Origin: Paraburkholderia solitsugae
Lineage (GTDB): Bacteria > Pseudomonadota > Gammaproteobacteria > Burkholderiales > Burkholderiaceae
NCBI RefSeq assembly: GCF_013177695.1
Contig: NZ_WOEY01000103.1
Location: 1-40,777 of the forward strand
Direction: 5' to 3'
DNA length: 40,777 nt
Made by a program: the position numbers and the translations under genes. This document shows, in pieces, positions 16,514 to 24,371 of the stretch. How positions within the stretch are numbered: position 1 is the first letter of the stretch; every line of letters starts with the position of its first letter. The notes under the pieces are model-generated. The model did not search any database and had not been told where the DNA came from. It worked only from the letters and a program-made list of their open reading frames with translations.

Positions 16514-17197
16514 TCAAGCAAACAGTTCAATCACCGGCCAGCCGCGTTCCGCGGCGATGGCGCGCAGACGCGGGTCGGGATTGGTCGCGACCGGATGGGT
16601 GACGCGGTCCAGCAAGGGCACGTCGTTGATCGAGTCGCTATAGAACCAGCTCTGCGGAAAATCTTGCAGACGATGTCCGAGCGAAGCCAGCCAGCTCTCG
16701 GTGCGGGTGATCTTGCCTTCGCGGAAGGTCGGCACGCCAACGGCGTGTCCGGTAAAGCGCGCCAAAGGATCGCCGCCTTCGGTGCCGAGATCGATCCCTA
16801 GCAGATGTTCGAAGCCGAGCGCCTTGCCGATCGGCTTCGTGATGAAGACGTTGGTGGCGGTGACGATGCAGCACAGGTCGCCTGCTTCGATATGACGTTG
16901 CACGAGTTCCCGCGCGGCCGGCAGAATCGCCGGCGCAATCACCTCTTCCATGAACTGCGCGTGCCACGCGTCGAGCTGTTCGCGCGAGTGGCGAGCCAGC
17001 GGCGCCAAGGTGTAGTTCAGATAGGCGGTCATATCGAGCGTGCCGGCCACATACTGCCGGTAGTAGTCGTCGATTTCTTCCGCGTGCTGCGCAGCGCCTT
17101 CTATGCCCAATCCGGCGATGAAGTGGGCCCACGCCTGATCGCTGTCGAGCGGCAGCAGCGTATGGTCCAGGTCAAACAGCGCAAGGTTGCGGCTCAT
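16514..17197 (-). CDS. HAD-IB family hydrolase (phosphoserine phosphatase-like)
   Basis: A 227-residue HAD-superfamily phosphatase. Motif I is FDLDHTLLP with the nucleophile Asp9 and acid Asp11; motif II is the Thr in CCIVTATN; motif III lies in REGKITR; motif IV is YSDSINDVPLL. A helical cap sits between motifs I and II (HAEEIDDYYRQYV). This is the HAD-IB pattern seen in phosphoserine phosphatase-like and phosphatidylglycerophosphatase-C-like proteins; the substrate is unknown. ATG 17197 places motif I at the N-terminus; the longer frame upstream has no support. It converges on tauC and diverges from the Na/Pi transporter gene. Confidence 0.88.
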   Translation of the reverse strand: MSRNLALFDLDHTLLPLDSDQAWAHFIAGLGIEGAAQHAEEIDDYYRQYVAGTLDMTAYLNYTLAPLARHSREQLDAWHAQFMEEVIAPAILPAARELVQRHIEAGDLCCIVTATNVFITKPIGKALGFEHLLGIDLGTEGGDPLARFTGHAVGVPTFREGKITRTESWLASLGHRLQDFPQSWFYSDSINDVPLLDRVTHPVATNPDPRLRAIAAERGWPVIELFA

Positions 17198-17316
17198 CCA
17201 GAGTCCTCGTGACGAAGGGGGCACACTTAAGGGATCGAGCGAATCGCGTTCCGGACGATGAGCCGTCACACAACAATCCGCAGTTCGGCACGAGCGTATA
17301 TTTAAAAGCACAAAAT

Positions 17317-17354
17317 TACAATAAGGCAGAAATGTGCAACACTACTGTCATAAA
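17317..17354 (+). promoter_or_regulatory. Promoter region of the Na/Pi cotransporter gene with a half Pho box
   Basis: TACAAT (17317-17322) lies in an A/T-rich patch between the two divergent genes. Shortly downstream, CTGTCATAAA (17345-17354) equals the first half of the PhoB consensus, but the expected second CTGTCA repeat is replaced by a GC-rich sequence. The half site is suggestive only because the gene it precedes is a phosphate transporter; its position downstream of the -10 box is unusual for activation. Confidence 0.25.
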
Positions 17355-17423
17355 CGCCCCGGGTGCCGGTTCACGCGGCATGCGGTTCGGGTCATGGCAG
17401 CAGGAACGGACGCGCAGTGCTTT

Positions 17424-19091
17424 ATGTTGATTCTCCTTAACCTTCTGGCTGGTGTGGCGCTCCTCGTGTGGGGATCGCACATCGTACGTACCGGCATCCT
17501 GCGCGTACTCGGCACCGATCTGCGCAGCGTCCTCGGGCGCAGCACCAGCAGCCGCTGGCGTGCCTTCCTTTCGGGCGTCGGCGTCACCAGCCTCGTGCAG
17601 AGCAGCAATGCGACGGCGGTGATCGTCACGTCGTTCGCGGCGCAAGGTCTCCTGCCGCTCACCAGCGGCCTCGCGATCATGCTTGGCGCCGACGTCGGCA
17701 CCGCGCTCATGGCACGGCTGCTTACGCTCGATCTGTCATGGCTGTCGCCGATCCTGATTCTGTCCGGCGTGCCGCTCTTTCTGTCGCGCAAGCAAACGCG
17801 CCTCGGCCAGGTCGGCCGTACGCTGATCGGGCTCGGCTTGATCCTGCTGGCGCTGCACCTGATTGTCGAGGCCGCTCAGCCGATGATGCAAGGCGCCGGC
17901 GTGCGCGTGATGTTCGGTGCGCTGACCGGCGACACCATGCTCGACGCATTGGTCGGCGCGACATTTGCGGTGCTGTCCTACTCGAGTCTCGCAGCGGTCC
18001 TGCTGACCGCGACGCTGGCCTCGTCCGGCGTGATCTCACTGAAGGTGGCGCTGTGTCTCGTGATCGGCGCGAACCTCGGCAGCGGCTTGCTGGCGCTGAT
18101 GGGTACGCTCGCGCAGAACGCGGCGGCACGGCGTCTGGCCTTGGGCAGCCTGGCGTTCAAGCTGGCCGGTGCGCTGCTGATCCTACCGTTCGCGCCGCTG
18201 CTTGCACGCGGGCTGCCGGTGCTGATCGCGAATCCGCGCGAAGCGGTGGTCGGTTTTCATGTGATTTACAACACACTGCGCTGTTGCGCGTGTCTTTCGC
18301 TGGTCGATCCGGTGGCGCGCATCTGCACGCGGGTGTTGCCGGACCGGCCTCAGGCCAATGGTGAACTGCGGCCGCGGCATCTGGACGCCGCCGCGCTTTC
18401 CACACCCACGCTCGCACTCGCGCACGCCGCGCGCGAGGTGCTGCGCATCGGCGACATCGTGCGCACCATGCTCGATAACGTCGCGGACCTGATCCATAAC
18501 AACAATCTCGACAAGGCGCGCGAAACGGTCCGGATGGACGACGACGTGGACGAACTCTATGCCGCGGTCAAAGCCTATCTGACGCTGATCTCGCGCGAGC
18601 AACTCGACGAGGCCGACAGCCGCCGCTGGACCGACATCATCTCGTTGACGATCAACCTGGAGCATGCGGGCGACATCATCGAGCGGATCGTCGGCGATAT
18701 CGAGGAAAAGAAGATCGCGCACCGTCTGTCGTTTTCGGAGGAGGGGCTGGGCGAACTGGACGACCTGCAGGCACGCCTCGTCAGCAATCTGCAGCTTGGC
18801 CTGTCGGTGTTTCTGAACAACGATCTGCGTTGTGCCGAGCAACTGCTGGCGGAGAAGGAGCGCTTTCGCGATCTGGAGCGCGCCTACTCATACAAGCACC
18901 TGGACCGGCTCGCCGGGCAAACCTTGCGCAGCATCGAGACCAGCGCGTTGCATCTGGATCTGATCAGCGACATGAAGCGGCTCAATTCGCTGTTCTGCTC
19001 GACGGCCTATCCGGTGCTCGACGCAGCCGGCGCGCTGCGCGACACGCGCTTGCGCAAGCGCGTGCTCGACACGATGCATGTGAAGGAGTAG
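17424..19091 (+). CDS. Na+/Pi cotransporter family protein with PhoU-like C-terminal domain
   Basis: Inner-membrane transporter of the NptA/YjbB (PNaS) family, 555 residues. The N-terminal ~330 residues hold two inverted Na/Pi repeats with the signature VQSSNATAVIV in the first and a matching LSYSSLAAVLL in the second, and about nine hydrophobic segments. The C-terminal ~200 residues are a soluble helical PhoU-like domain (IRTMLDNVADLI region, then DIISLTINLEHAGDIIERI). The family moves phosphate by sodium coupling; YjbB in E. coli is reported to export it. ATG 17424 begins at the first membrane helix; an upstream ATG at 17394 is also possible and no ribosome binding site decides between them. 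Confidence 0.9.
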   Translation: MLILLNLLAGVALLVWGSHIVRTGILRVLGTDLRSVLGRSTSSRWRAFLSGVGVTSLVQSSNATAVIVTSFAAQGLLPLTSGLAIMLGADVGTALMARLLTLDLSWLSPILILSGVPLFLSRKQTRLGQVGRTLIGLGLILLALHLIVEAAQPMMQGAGVRVMFGALTGDTMLDALVGATFAVLSYSSLAAVLLTATLASSGVISLKVALCLVIGANLGSGLLALMGTLAQNAAARRLALGSLAFKLAGALLILPFAPLLARGLPVLIANPREAVVGFHVIYNTLRCCACLSLVDPVARICTRVLPDRPQANGELRPRHLDAAALSTPTLALAHAAREVLRIGDIVRTMLDNVADLIHNNNLDKARETVRMDDDVDELYAAVKAYLTLISREQLDEADSRRWTDIISLTINLEHAGDIIERIVGDIEEKKIAHRLSFSEEGLGELDDLQARLVSNLQLGLSVFLNNDLRCAEQLLAEKERFRDLERAYSYKHLDRLAGQTLRSIETSALHLDLISDMKRLNSLFCSTAYPVLDAAGALRDTRLRKRVLDTMHVKE

Positions 19092-19103
19092 GGCGAAGCC
19101 CTA
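19089..19103. terminator. Hairpin between convergent genes
   Basis: TAGGGC, a GAA loop and GCCCTA form a perfect 6-bp hairpin that includes the stop codon of the transporter gene and lies just before the convergent deoR-type gene ends. There is no T-tract, so it is at best a weak bidirectional terminator. Confidence 0.3.
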
Positions 19104-19114
19104 GACCCTAAGCC

Positions 19115-19885
19115 CTAAGCCAGAACGATCTCTTCCAGCTTCTTTTTGAGCGATGCAAAGTCGGCGGCTTCGGCCGCCTTTTTGTTGGTGACCAGCACAT
19201 CGATCCGATCGACCGGACAGTACGAGATCCGGCTGCGCTGACCGATCTTGCTGTAGTCGGCGAGGATCACCACGCGATCGGCGTTAGCGACCATGGCGCG
19301 CGCCACTTCGGTTTCAGCATGATCGTAGTTGGTCGCGCCGTGCCGGTGATCGATGCCGACCGGCGAGAGCAAGGCCATGTCCGCGCGATAGCGCTGGATG
19401 TCGAGCACGGTGGTGGCGCCGGTGGTCGCCATGGCGCGATCGCTGATCGTGCCGCCCAGCAGGATGACTTCGTTGGCCGCTTCCGTTTGATCCACGGCGC
19501 CGCGCATTTTCAGCGCGACGTCGATAGAATTGGTGACGATCGTCAGGTTCGCCAGTTTCGCCAGCTCTTCAGCGAGCGCCGCCGTGGTGGTGCCCGCGTC
19601 GATGAACAGTGTCTGGCCGCTCGCGATCAAACCGGTGGCCGCCTTCGCAATCGCGGTTTTGGCTTTGACACGCATGTGGGCGCGCTCGGCGATCGGCGCC
19701 TCGTCGGCGGGTTTGATCGCGCCACCATGCACGCGCTTCAGTTCACCGAGTGCTTCGAGATCGAGCAGATCGCGCCGCACGGTTTCGCGCGATACCCCGA
19801 GATCCGCCATGATCCGTTCGGTCGACACGCGTTGAAGCGTCGACAGCAACGCGCGAATTCTCTGATGACGGTCTTCCTGCCACAT
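19115..19885 (-). CDS. glpR: DeoR-family transcriptional repressor, GlpR-like
   Basis: A 256-residue DeoR-type regulator. The N-terminal winged helix (about residues 5-57) contains the family signature ERIMADLGVSRETVRRDL and LGELKRVHGGA. The C-terminal DeoR sensor domain, which binds a phosphorylated sugar or glycerol derivative, shows FIDAGTTTAALAEEL and LGGTISDRAMATTG. It resembles E. coli GlpR in length and layout. It is divergent from a glycerophosphodiester phosphodiesterase and ABC importer; two palindromes of GlpR-operator type lie between them. The likely inducer is therefore glycerol-3-phosphate or a similar phospho-compound (inference). The symbol is by similarity only. Confidence 0.85.
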   Translation of the reverse strand: MWQEDRHQRIRALLSTLQRVSTERIMADLGVSRETVRRDLLDLEALGELKRVHGGAIKPADEAPIAERAHMRVKAKTAIAKAATGLIASGQTLFIDAGTTTAALAEELAKLANLTIVTNSIDVALKMRGAVDQTEAANEVILLGGTISDRAMATTGATTVLDIQRYRADMALLSPVGIDHRHGATNYDHAETEVARAMVANADRVVILADYSKIGQRSRISYCPVDRIDVLVTNKKAAEAADFASLKKKLEEIVLA

Positions 19886-20069
19886 GCATTTTTCCTTGAA
19901 TGCGGACGCGCGCTCACGCGGCTTGTTTTTGATAGCGCCATCGTGGACACGGAAGTGTGTCTGGACGATGTCAAGCGTACTACTTTAGCCGAATTGTGTT
20001 GTATTTTTTTGGCAGCTTGCAAGTTTGTGTATTTAACCTTAGCCTTCGCAGATCGAAGCACGACGCCGA

Positions 20070-20092
20070 TTTCGAACATCAAATGTTCGAAA
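20070..20092. promoter_or_regulatory. Candidate DeoR/GlpR operator 1
   Basis: A perfect inverted repeat: TTTCGAACAT (20070-20079) and ATGTTCGAAA (20083-20092), spacer CAA. The half site ATGTTCGA is what I remember as the core of the E. coli GlpR operator half site. It lies 185 bp upstream of the repressor gene and 350 bp upstream of the phosphodiesterase gene. Confidence 0.6.
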
Positions 20093-20099
20093 AGGAATT

Positions 20100-20123
20100 G
20101 AAATGTCCGATTTCGAGCATTTC
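20100..20123. promoter_or_regulatory. Candidate DeoR/GlpR operator 2
   Basis: A 24-bp imperfect palindrome with arms GAAATG and CATTTC and an inner core CCGATTTCGA; 9 of 12 positions pair by Watson-Crick and one more as G-T. The half sites AATGTCCGAT and TTCGAGCATT are close to operator 1. It starts 8 bp from the end of operator 1, so the two could be bound cooperatively. A possible promoter, TTGATT (20142-20147) and CATAAT (20163-20168), lies just downstream and faces the transport operon. Confidence 0.55.
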
Positions 20124-20441
20124 GCGGCGTTTTTTGGCAATTTGATTGACTCATGTCGTTGCCATAATAGATATTGGGATCTGCCGCCCGAACAATTCGC
20201 GGCTGCATTCGGTGCTGCCTGGAAGCCGCACGGTTCGGCATCCTGACAATAAGATTGCGAGGCTATAGCGGGGCGCGGCGCTGACCGTGTGGTCAACTAT
20301 CGCGGCGTCGCGCATTGCCGCGATACTACGCGCTGGGCTCGCGCGTAAAGGCTGCATGGGGCAGTTGTGGCATGGCGGCAGTAGCAGATGGGAACGTGTC
20401 GAGAGCATATTTAATCCGCTCTATCTTGAAGGTAACGAGAC

Positions 20442-21227
20442 GTGGGAAACGGGATTGATCGCACCTTAACCGCAGACTGGCTGTATCCGAAGCTGGTTGC
20501 GCATCGTTGCGGCGGCACGCTGGCACCGGAGAACACGCTTGCCGGGTTCGACGCGTGCGTGCGCTTCGGCTACCGCATGGTCGAATTCGACGCCAAGCTC
20601 TCCGCTGACAACCAGCTCTTTCTGTTGCACGACGACACGCTGGAGCGCACTACCAACGGTCATGGCGCCGCGGCTGAACACACGTGGGACCAACTGGCCG
20701 CACTCGATGCCGGCGCCTGGTTCGGGCCGCAGTTCGCCGGCACGCGCCTGCCGACGCTCGCCGAGGCCGCCGGGCGTTGCGCGCGAGATGGCATTGCCGC
20801 CAACATCGAAATCAAACCCTGCCCGGGGCGTGACGAGATCACCGGGCGCCTGGTCGCGAACGGCGCACTGAATTTGTGGCAAGGGCAAACGCCACCGCTG
20901 CTGTCATCGTTTTCGTTCGAGGCACTTGCTGCAGCGCGCGATGCGGCACCTTCGCTGCAGCGCGGCATGCTGTTCGAAGAGGTCCCTGCGGACTGGCTGC
21001 GCATTGTGCGGGAACTGGACTGCGTGTCGTTGCACGCGAGCCACCGGTATCTGACGGAGCCGCTGGTCGCCGAGATCAAGGCGGCCGGGTTGCGCGTGCT
21101 GGCCTACACGGTGAACGATGCTGAGCGGGCAAGGCTGCTCGCGCAATGGGGCGTCGACATGATTTGTACAGATCGCATCGATAGACTGGAACACGACATG
21201 TTTCAGGCGCCGGCGAATCCAGTCTGA
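20442..21227 (+). CDS. ugpQ: Glycerophosphodiester phosphodiesterase
   Basis: Hydrolyses glycerophosphodiesters (deacylated phospholipid headgroups) to glycerol-3-phosphate and an alcohol. The 261-residue GDPD-domain protein shows AHRCGGTLAPENTLAGF (catalytic His and Glu with Asn/Thr), MVEFDAKLS, HDDTLERTTNG (second catalytic His) and the TIM-barrel strand IEIKPCPG. There is no signal peptide, so it acts in the cytoplasm, as UgpQ does. The start is GTG at 20442, preceded by GAAGG. It heads the operon with a four-gene ABC importer, suggesting that the importer brings in its substrate or a related phospho-compound. Confidence 0.92.
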   Translation: MGNGIDRTLTADWLYPKLVAHRCGGTLAPENTLAGFDACVRFGYRMVEFDAKLSADNQLFLLHDDTLERTTNGHGAAAEHTWDQLAALDAGAWFGPQFAGTRLPTLAEAAGRCARDGIAANIEIKPCPGRDEITGRLVANGALNLWQGQTPPLLSSFSFEALAAARDAAPSLQRGMLFEEVPADWLRIVRELDCVSLHASHRYLTEPLVAEIKAAGLRVLAYTVNDAERARLLAQWGVDMICTDRIDRLEHDMFQAPANPV

Positions 21228-21343
21228 GCCAGACTGAGCATGGCGCGGGTGCGCAAGTGCGAGCTTGCACAGGCGTGCGCCCATAGCGTTAGAAACTAGA
21301 AATTTTCCAAACGTAGCAATTTCGGCAGAGGATGGGGAAGACC

Positions 21344-22456
21344 ATGAAGCGCACCGTGTTAGCTCGTTTATTTTCGATGTCGGCCGCTGCGGGTGTCGCC
21401 GCAGCCGGTGTGAGCAGCGCTTCGGCCGCGCCGCTCGACGCTCTGATCGCAGCCGCCAAGCAGGAAGGCCAACTCACCGTGATCGCGTTGCCGCACGACT
21501 GGTGCAACTACGGTCAACTGGTGGCGGGCTTTCAGAAGAAGTACGGCATCAAGATCAACGAGCTGAATCCGGATGCGGGTTCGGGCGACGAAGTGGAAGC
21601 GATCAAGGCGAACAAGGGCAACAAGGGCCCGCAAGCGCCTGACGTGATCGACGTGGGTCTGTCGTTCGGTCCGACCGCGAAGGCCGAGGGTTTGCTGCAG
21701 CCGTACAAGGTAGCTTCGTGGAACTCGATTCCCAAAGAGTCGAAAGATGCCGATGGCTATTGGTATGGCGATTACTACGGCGTGCTGTCGTTTGAAGTGA
21801 ACGTCGACATGATCGACAAGGCGCCGTCCGACTGGAGCGATCTGCTTAAGTCAGACTATAAGAACGCCGTCTCGCTGGCCGGCGATCCGCGCACGGCTAA
21901 TCAGGCGATCCAGGCCGTGTTCGCCGCGGGCCTGTCGCAAAGCAAGGGCGATGCGAGCAAGGCCGACCAGGCCGGTCTCAAGTATTTCGCCGAGCTGAAC
22001 AAGAGCGGCAACTTTGTGCCGGTGATCGGCAAGGCCGCATCGCTCGCGCAGGGCACCACGCCGATCGTCGTGCGTTGGGACTACAACGCGCTCGCCGACC
22101 GCGACACGCTGAAGGGCAATCCGAAGGTGCAGGTGGTGATTCCGAAGACGGGCGTGGTCGCCGGTGTGTACGTTCAGGCGATCAGCGCCTACGCACCGCA
22201 TCCGAACGCCGCCAAGCTGTGGATGGAATACCTGTACTCCGACGAAGGCCAGATTGGCTGGCTGACCGGCTATTGCCACCCGATGCGCTATAACGAATTG
22301 GTGGCGGCGAAGAAGGTCCCGCAAGCGCTGCTCGACAAGCTGCCGCCGCCGTCGTCATACAAGAATGTGGTGTTCCCGACGCTGTCCCAACAGGACGCCT
22401 ACAAGGACACCATTACGAAGCACTGGGACGAAGCGGTCGGCGCGAACGTCAAGTAA
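21344..22456 (+). CDS. ABC transporter substrate-binding protein (AfuA/PhnS/iron-type family)
   Basis: Periplasmic binding protein of 370 residues. The signal peptide runs from MKRTVLARLFSMSA to SSASA, followed by APLDALIAAAKQEGQLTVIA, the start seen in family 1 'iron(III)/phospho-compound' binding proteins. It has NYGQLVAGFQKKYGIKI, DVIDVGLSFGPTAKAEG and DGYWYGDYYGVLSFEVN. Related families include ferric-ion binders, AfuA (sugar phosphates) and PhnS (2-aminoethylphosphonate). No iron-binding tyrosine pair is obvious near the C-terminus. With a phosphodiesterase and GlpR-type regulator beside it, a phosphorylated organic compound is the most likely ligand (inference). GGGGAAG precedes ATG 21344, which is preferred over ATG 21332. 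Confidence 0.85.
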   Translation: MKRTVLARLFSMSAAAGVAAAGVSSASAAPLDALIAAAKQEGQLTVIALPHDWCNYGQLVAGFQKKYGIKINELNPDAGSGDEVEAIKANKGNKGPQAPDVIDVGLSFGPTAKAEGLLQPYKVASWNSIPKESKDADGYWYGDYYGVLSFEVNVDMIDKAPSDWSDLLKSDYKNAVSLAGDPRTANQAIQAVFAAGLSQSKGDASKADQAGLKYFAELNKSGNFVPVIGKAASLAQGTTPIVVRWDYNALADRDTLKGNPKVQVVIPKTGVVAGVYVQAISAYAPHPNAAKLWMEYLYSDEGQIGWLTGYCHPMRYNELVAAKKVPQALLDKLPPPSSYKNVVFPTLSQQDAYKDTITKHWDEAVGANVK

Positions 22457-22555
22457 TCGTCGTAGCGCTTGTGGTTGCGGCGGCAGGGGAACAGCGATTA
22501 ATCGAATGCTGCCCACGCCGCCGTTTCTCACCGCAACGTGCAGTTTCAAAGGTGG

Positions 22556-22580
22556 CGTGCCGCTCCACGAGAGCGGCGCG
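22556..22580 (+). repeat. Stable hairpin between binding-protein and permease genes
   Basis: CGTGCCGCTC (22556-22565) and GAGCGGCGCG (22571-22580) form a 10-bp stem (one G-U pair) with a CACGA loop and no T-tract. It lies in the 156-bp gap after the binding-protein gene. Hairpins at this position in ABC operons commonly protect the upstream mRNA and lower expression of the permease genes (known behaviour; inference here). Confidence 0.5.
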
Positions 22581-22612
22581 TGAGGCGTTAGTCAGATTGC
22601 CAGGGGTGAGCT

Positions 22613-23551
22613 ATGAGTGCTTCATCGGATGCTGGATCGGTGCAGCCGGAATTACTGGTTCCACCTGCGCCCACACCAACACCTCGCGTCGGCGGTCCGG
22701 GTCGCGCGTCGCAGCTCCTCGCGTGGGTCGGCGTGGTGCCGTTTTTTACCTTCGCACTGTTGTTCCTGATTCTGCCGACCGGCTTTCTGATGGTCGGTGC
22801 GTTCCAGGATTCGCAAGGCCACTTCACGCTCGCCAATTTCCGCGATCTGCTCCAGCCCACCGTGCTGGACGCCTACTGGATCAGCTTCAAGGTGAGCGCC
22901 GCTTCCGCGCTTGGCGGCGCGTTGATCGGCTCGCTGCTCGCGTGGGCGGCCGTGCAAGGCAAATTGCCGGGCTGGATTCGTCCTACGTTGATGACGTTCT
23001 CCGGCGTCGCCTCGAATTTTGCCGGCGTGCCGCTAGCGTTCGCCTTTATCTGCACGTTGGGGCGCGTCGGTCTCGTGACCGTATTGCTGAAGAAGTATCT
23101 CGGCTTCAATCTGTACTCGACGGGTTTCAGCGTTCTAAGCTTCTCCGGGTTGACGCTGACTTACCTGTACTTCCAGATTCCTTTGATGGTGCTGATCGTC
23201 ACGCCCGCGCTCGACGGCCTGAAGCGCGAATGGCGTGAAGCCTGTGACTGCCTTGGCGGCACGGCCTTCCAATACTGGCGCCACGTGGCGTTGCCGGTGT
23301 TGTGGCCGAGCGTGCTCGGCGCGACGCTGCTGCTGTTCGCCAATTCATTCGGTGCCGTCGCCACGGCTTATGCGCTGACCGGCAGTTCGCTGAACATCGT
23401 CACGATCCTGCTCTACGCACAGATTCGTGGCGACGTGATGCACAACCAGAACCTCGGTTACGCGCTCGCGCTCGGCATGGTGCTCGTGACCGGCTTGTCG
23501 AATGGCGGTTACATCTGGCTGCGCTCACGCGCTGAAAGGGGCCGTCGATGA
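22613..23551 (+). CDS. ABC transporter permease 1
   Basis: Inner-membrane permease of 312 residues with a Pro-rich cytoplasmic N-terminus (about 35 residues) and six hydrophobic segments. The EAA loop is seen at WREACDCLGGTAFQYWRHVA followed by LPVLWPSVLGATLLLFANSF, as in PotB/CysT-type permeases. It pairs with the next gene as a heterodimeric channel. The stop overlaps the next start (ATGA at 23548-23551). Confidence 0.9.
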   Translation: MSASSDAGSVQPELLVPPAPTPTPRVGGPGRASQLLAWVGVVPFFTFALLFLILPTGFLMVGAFQDSQGHFTLANFRDLLQPTVLDAYWISFKVSAASALGGALIGSLLAWAAVQGKLPGWIRPTLMTFSGVASNFAGVPLAFAFICTLGRVGLVTVLLKKYLGFNLYSTGFSVLSFSGLTLTYLYFQIPLMVLIVTPALDGLKREWREACDCLGGTAFQYWRHVALPVLWPSVLGATLLLFANSFGAVATAYALTGSSLNIVTILLYAQIRGDVMHNQNLGYALALGMVLVTGLSNGGYIWLRSRAERGRR

Positions 23552-24339
23552 AAAGCCAATCGCGTGTGGGCGCATGGACCGCGATGATCGTCGGTTCGCT
23601 GTATTTTCTGATTCCGTTACTTGCGACATTCGAATTCAGTCTGCGCATGAAGCGCGGCGTGTATAGCTTCGAAGCGTATAGCGTCGTGCTGAGCGATCCG
23701 CGTTTTCAGGCCTCGTTCGGCTATTCGATCCTGATGGCGGTGCTGACGATTATTGTCTGTGTGCTGCTGGTGGTGCCGACCGCGTACTACGTGCAGTTGC
23801 GGCTGCCGAAACTGCGGCCAATTGTCGAATTCATCACGCTGTTGCCGCTGGTGGTGCCGGCAATCGTGATCGTGTTCGGCTATCTGCGTATCTACAACAG
23901 CAGTTCGATTTTGCCGCTCACCGGCAACGAACGCGCGACCGACCTGTTACTGGTGTTCGGTTACGTGACCCTCTCGCTGCCGTACATGTATCGCGCGGTC
24001 GACGCCGGGTTGCGCGCGGTCGACGTGCGCTCGCTGACCGAAGCCGCCGAATGTCTCGGTGCGAACTGGCCGACGATTCTGTTCAAGGTGATATTCCCGA
24101 ATATCCGCTCGGGCATTCTGTCCGGTGCGTTTCTTACCTTTGCCGTGGTGATCGGCGAGTTCACCCTGGCGAGTCTGCTCGACCGCCCCGCGTTCGGCCC
24201 GTATCTGCAATTGATTGGTGCGAACCGCGCGTATGAACCATCGGCGCTTGCGATCATCGCGTTCGTGATCACATGGGCGTCGATGGGTTTGATTCAGGTG
24301 TTCGGCTCGGCACGCGCGCTTAGCGGCCAGAAAATTTGA
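23548..24339 (+). CDS. ABC transporter permease 2
   Basis: Second permease subunit, 263 residues, PotC-like, with six hydrophobic segments. Its EAA loop reads LTEAAECLGANWPTILFKVI followed by FPNIRSGILSGAFLTFAVVI. ATG 23548 overlaps the stop of permease 1, so the two are translationally coupled, as expected for a heterodimer. The ATPase gene follows after 32 nt. Confidence 0.9.
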   Translation: MKSQSRVGAWTAMIVGSLYFLIPLLATFEFSLRMKRGVYSFEAYSVVLSDPRFQASFGYSILMAVLTIIVCVLLVVPTAYYVQLRLPKLRPIVEFITLLPLVVPAIVIVFGYLRIYNSSSILPLTGNERATDLLLVFGYVTLSLPYMYRAVDAGLRAVDVRSLTEAAECLGANWPTILFKVIFPNIRSGILSGAFLTFAVVIGEFTLASLLDRPAFGPYLQLIGANRAYEPSALAIIAFVITWASMGLIQVFGSARALSGQKI

Positions 24340-24371
24340 CGGACTCATTTGACCGACTAAGGCAGCGAATC

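Larger units (their letters stand above)
19886..20441. other. Divergent intergenic region, A/T-rich
   Basis: A 556-bp gap between the DeoR-type gene and the phosphodiesterase operon. It is visibly richer in A/T than its surroundings and contains the two palindromes described separately and a candidate rightward promoter near 20142-20168. The last ~270 bp would be an untranslated leader of the transport operon. I see no convincing gene in it on either strand. Confidence 0.7.

Noticed and set aside
17345..17354. PhoB box at the Na/Pi transporter gene
   Set aside because: Only the first half of the box is present and it lies downstream of the likely -10 box, so it is kept only as a weak note and not called as a site.
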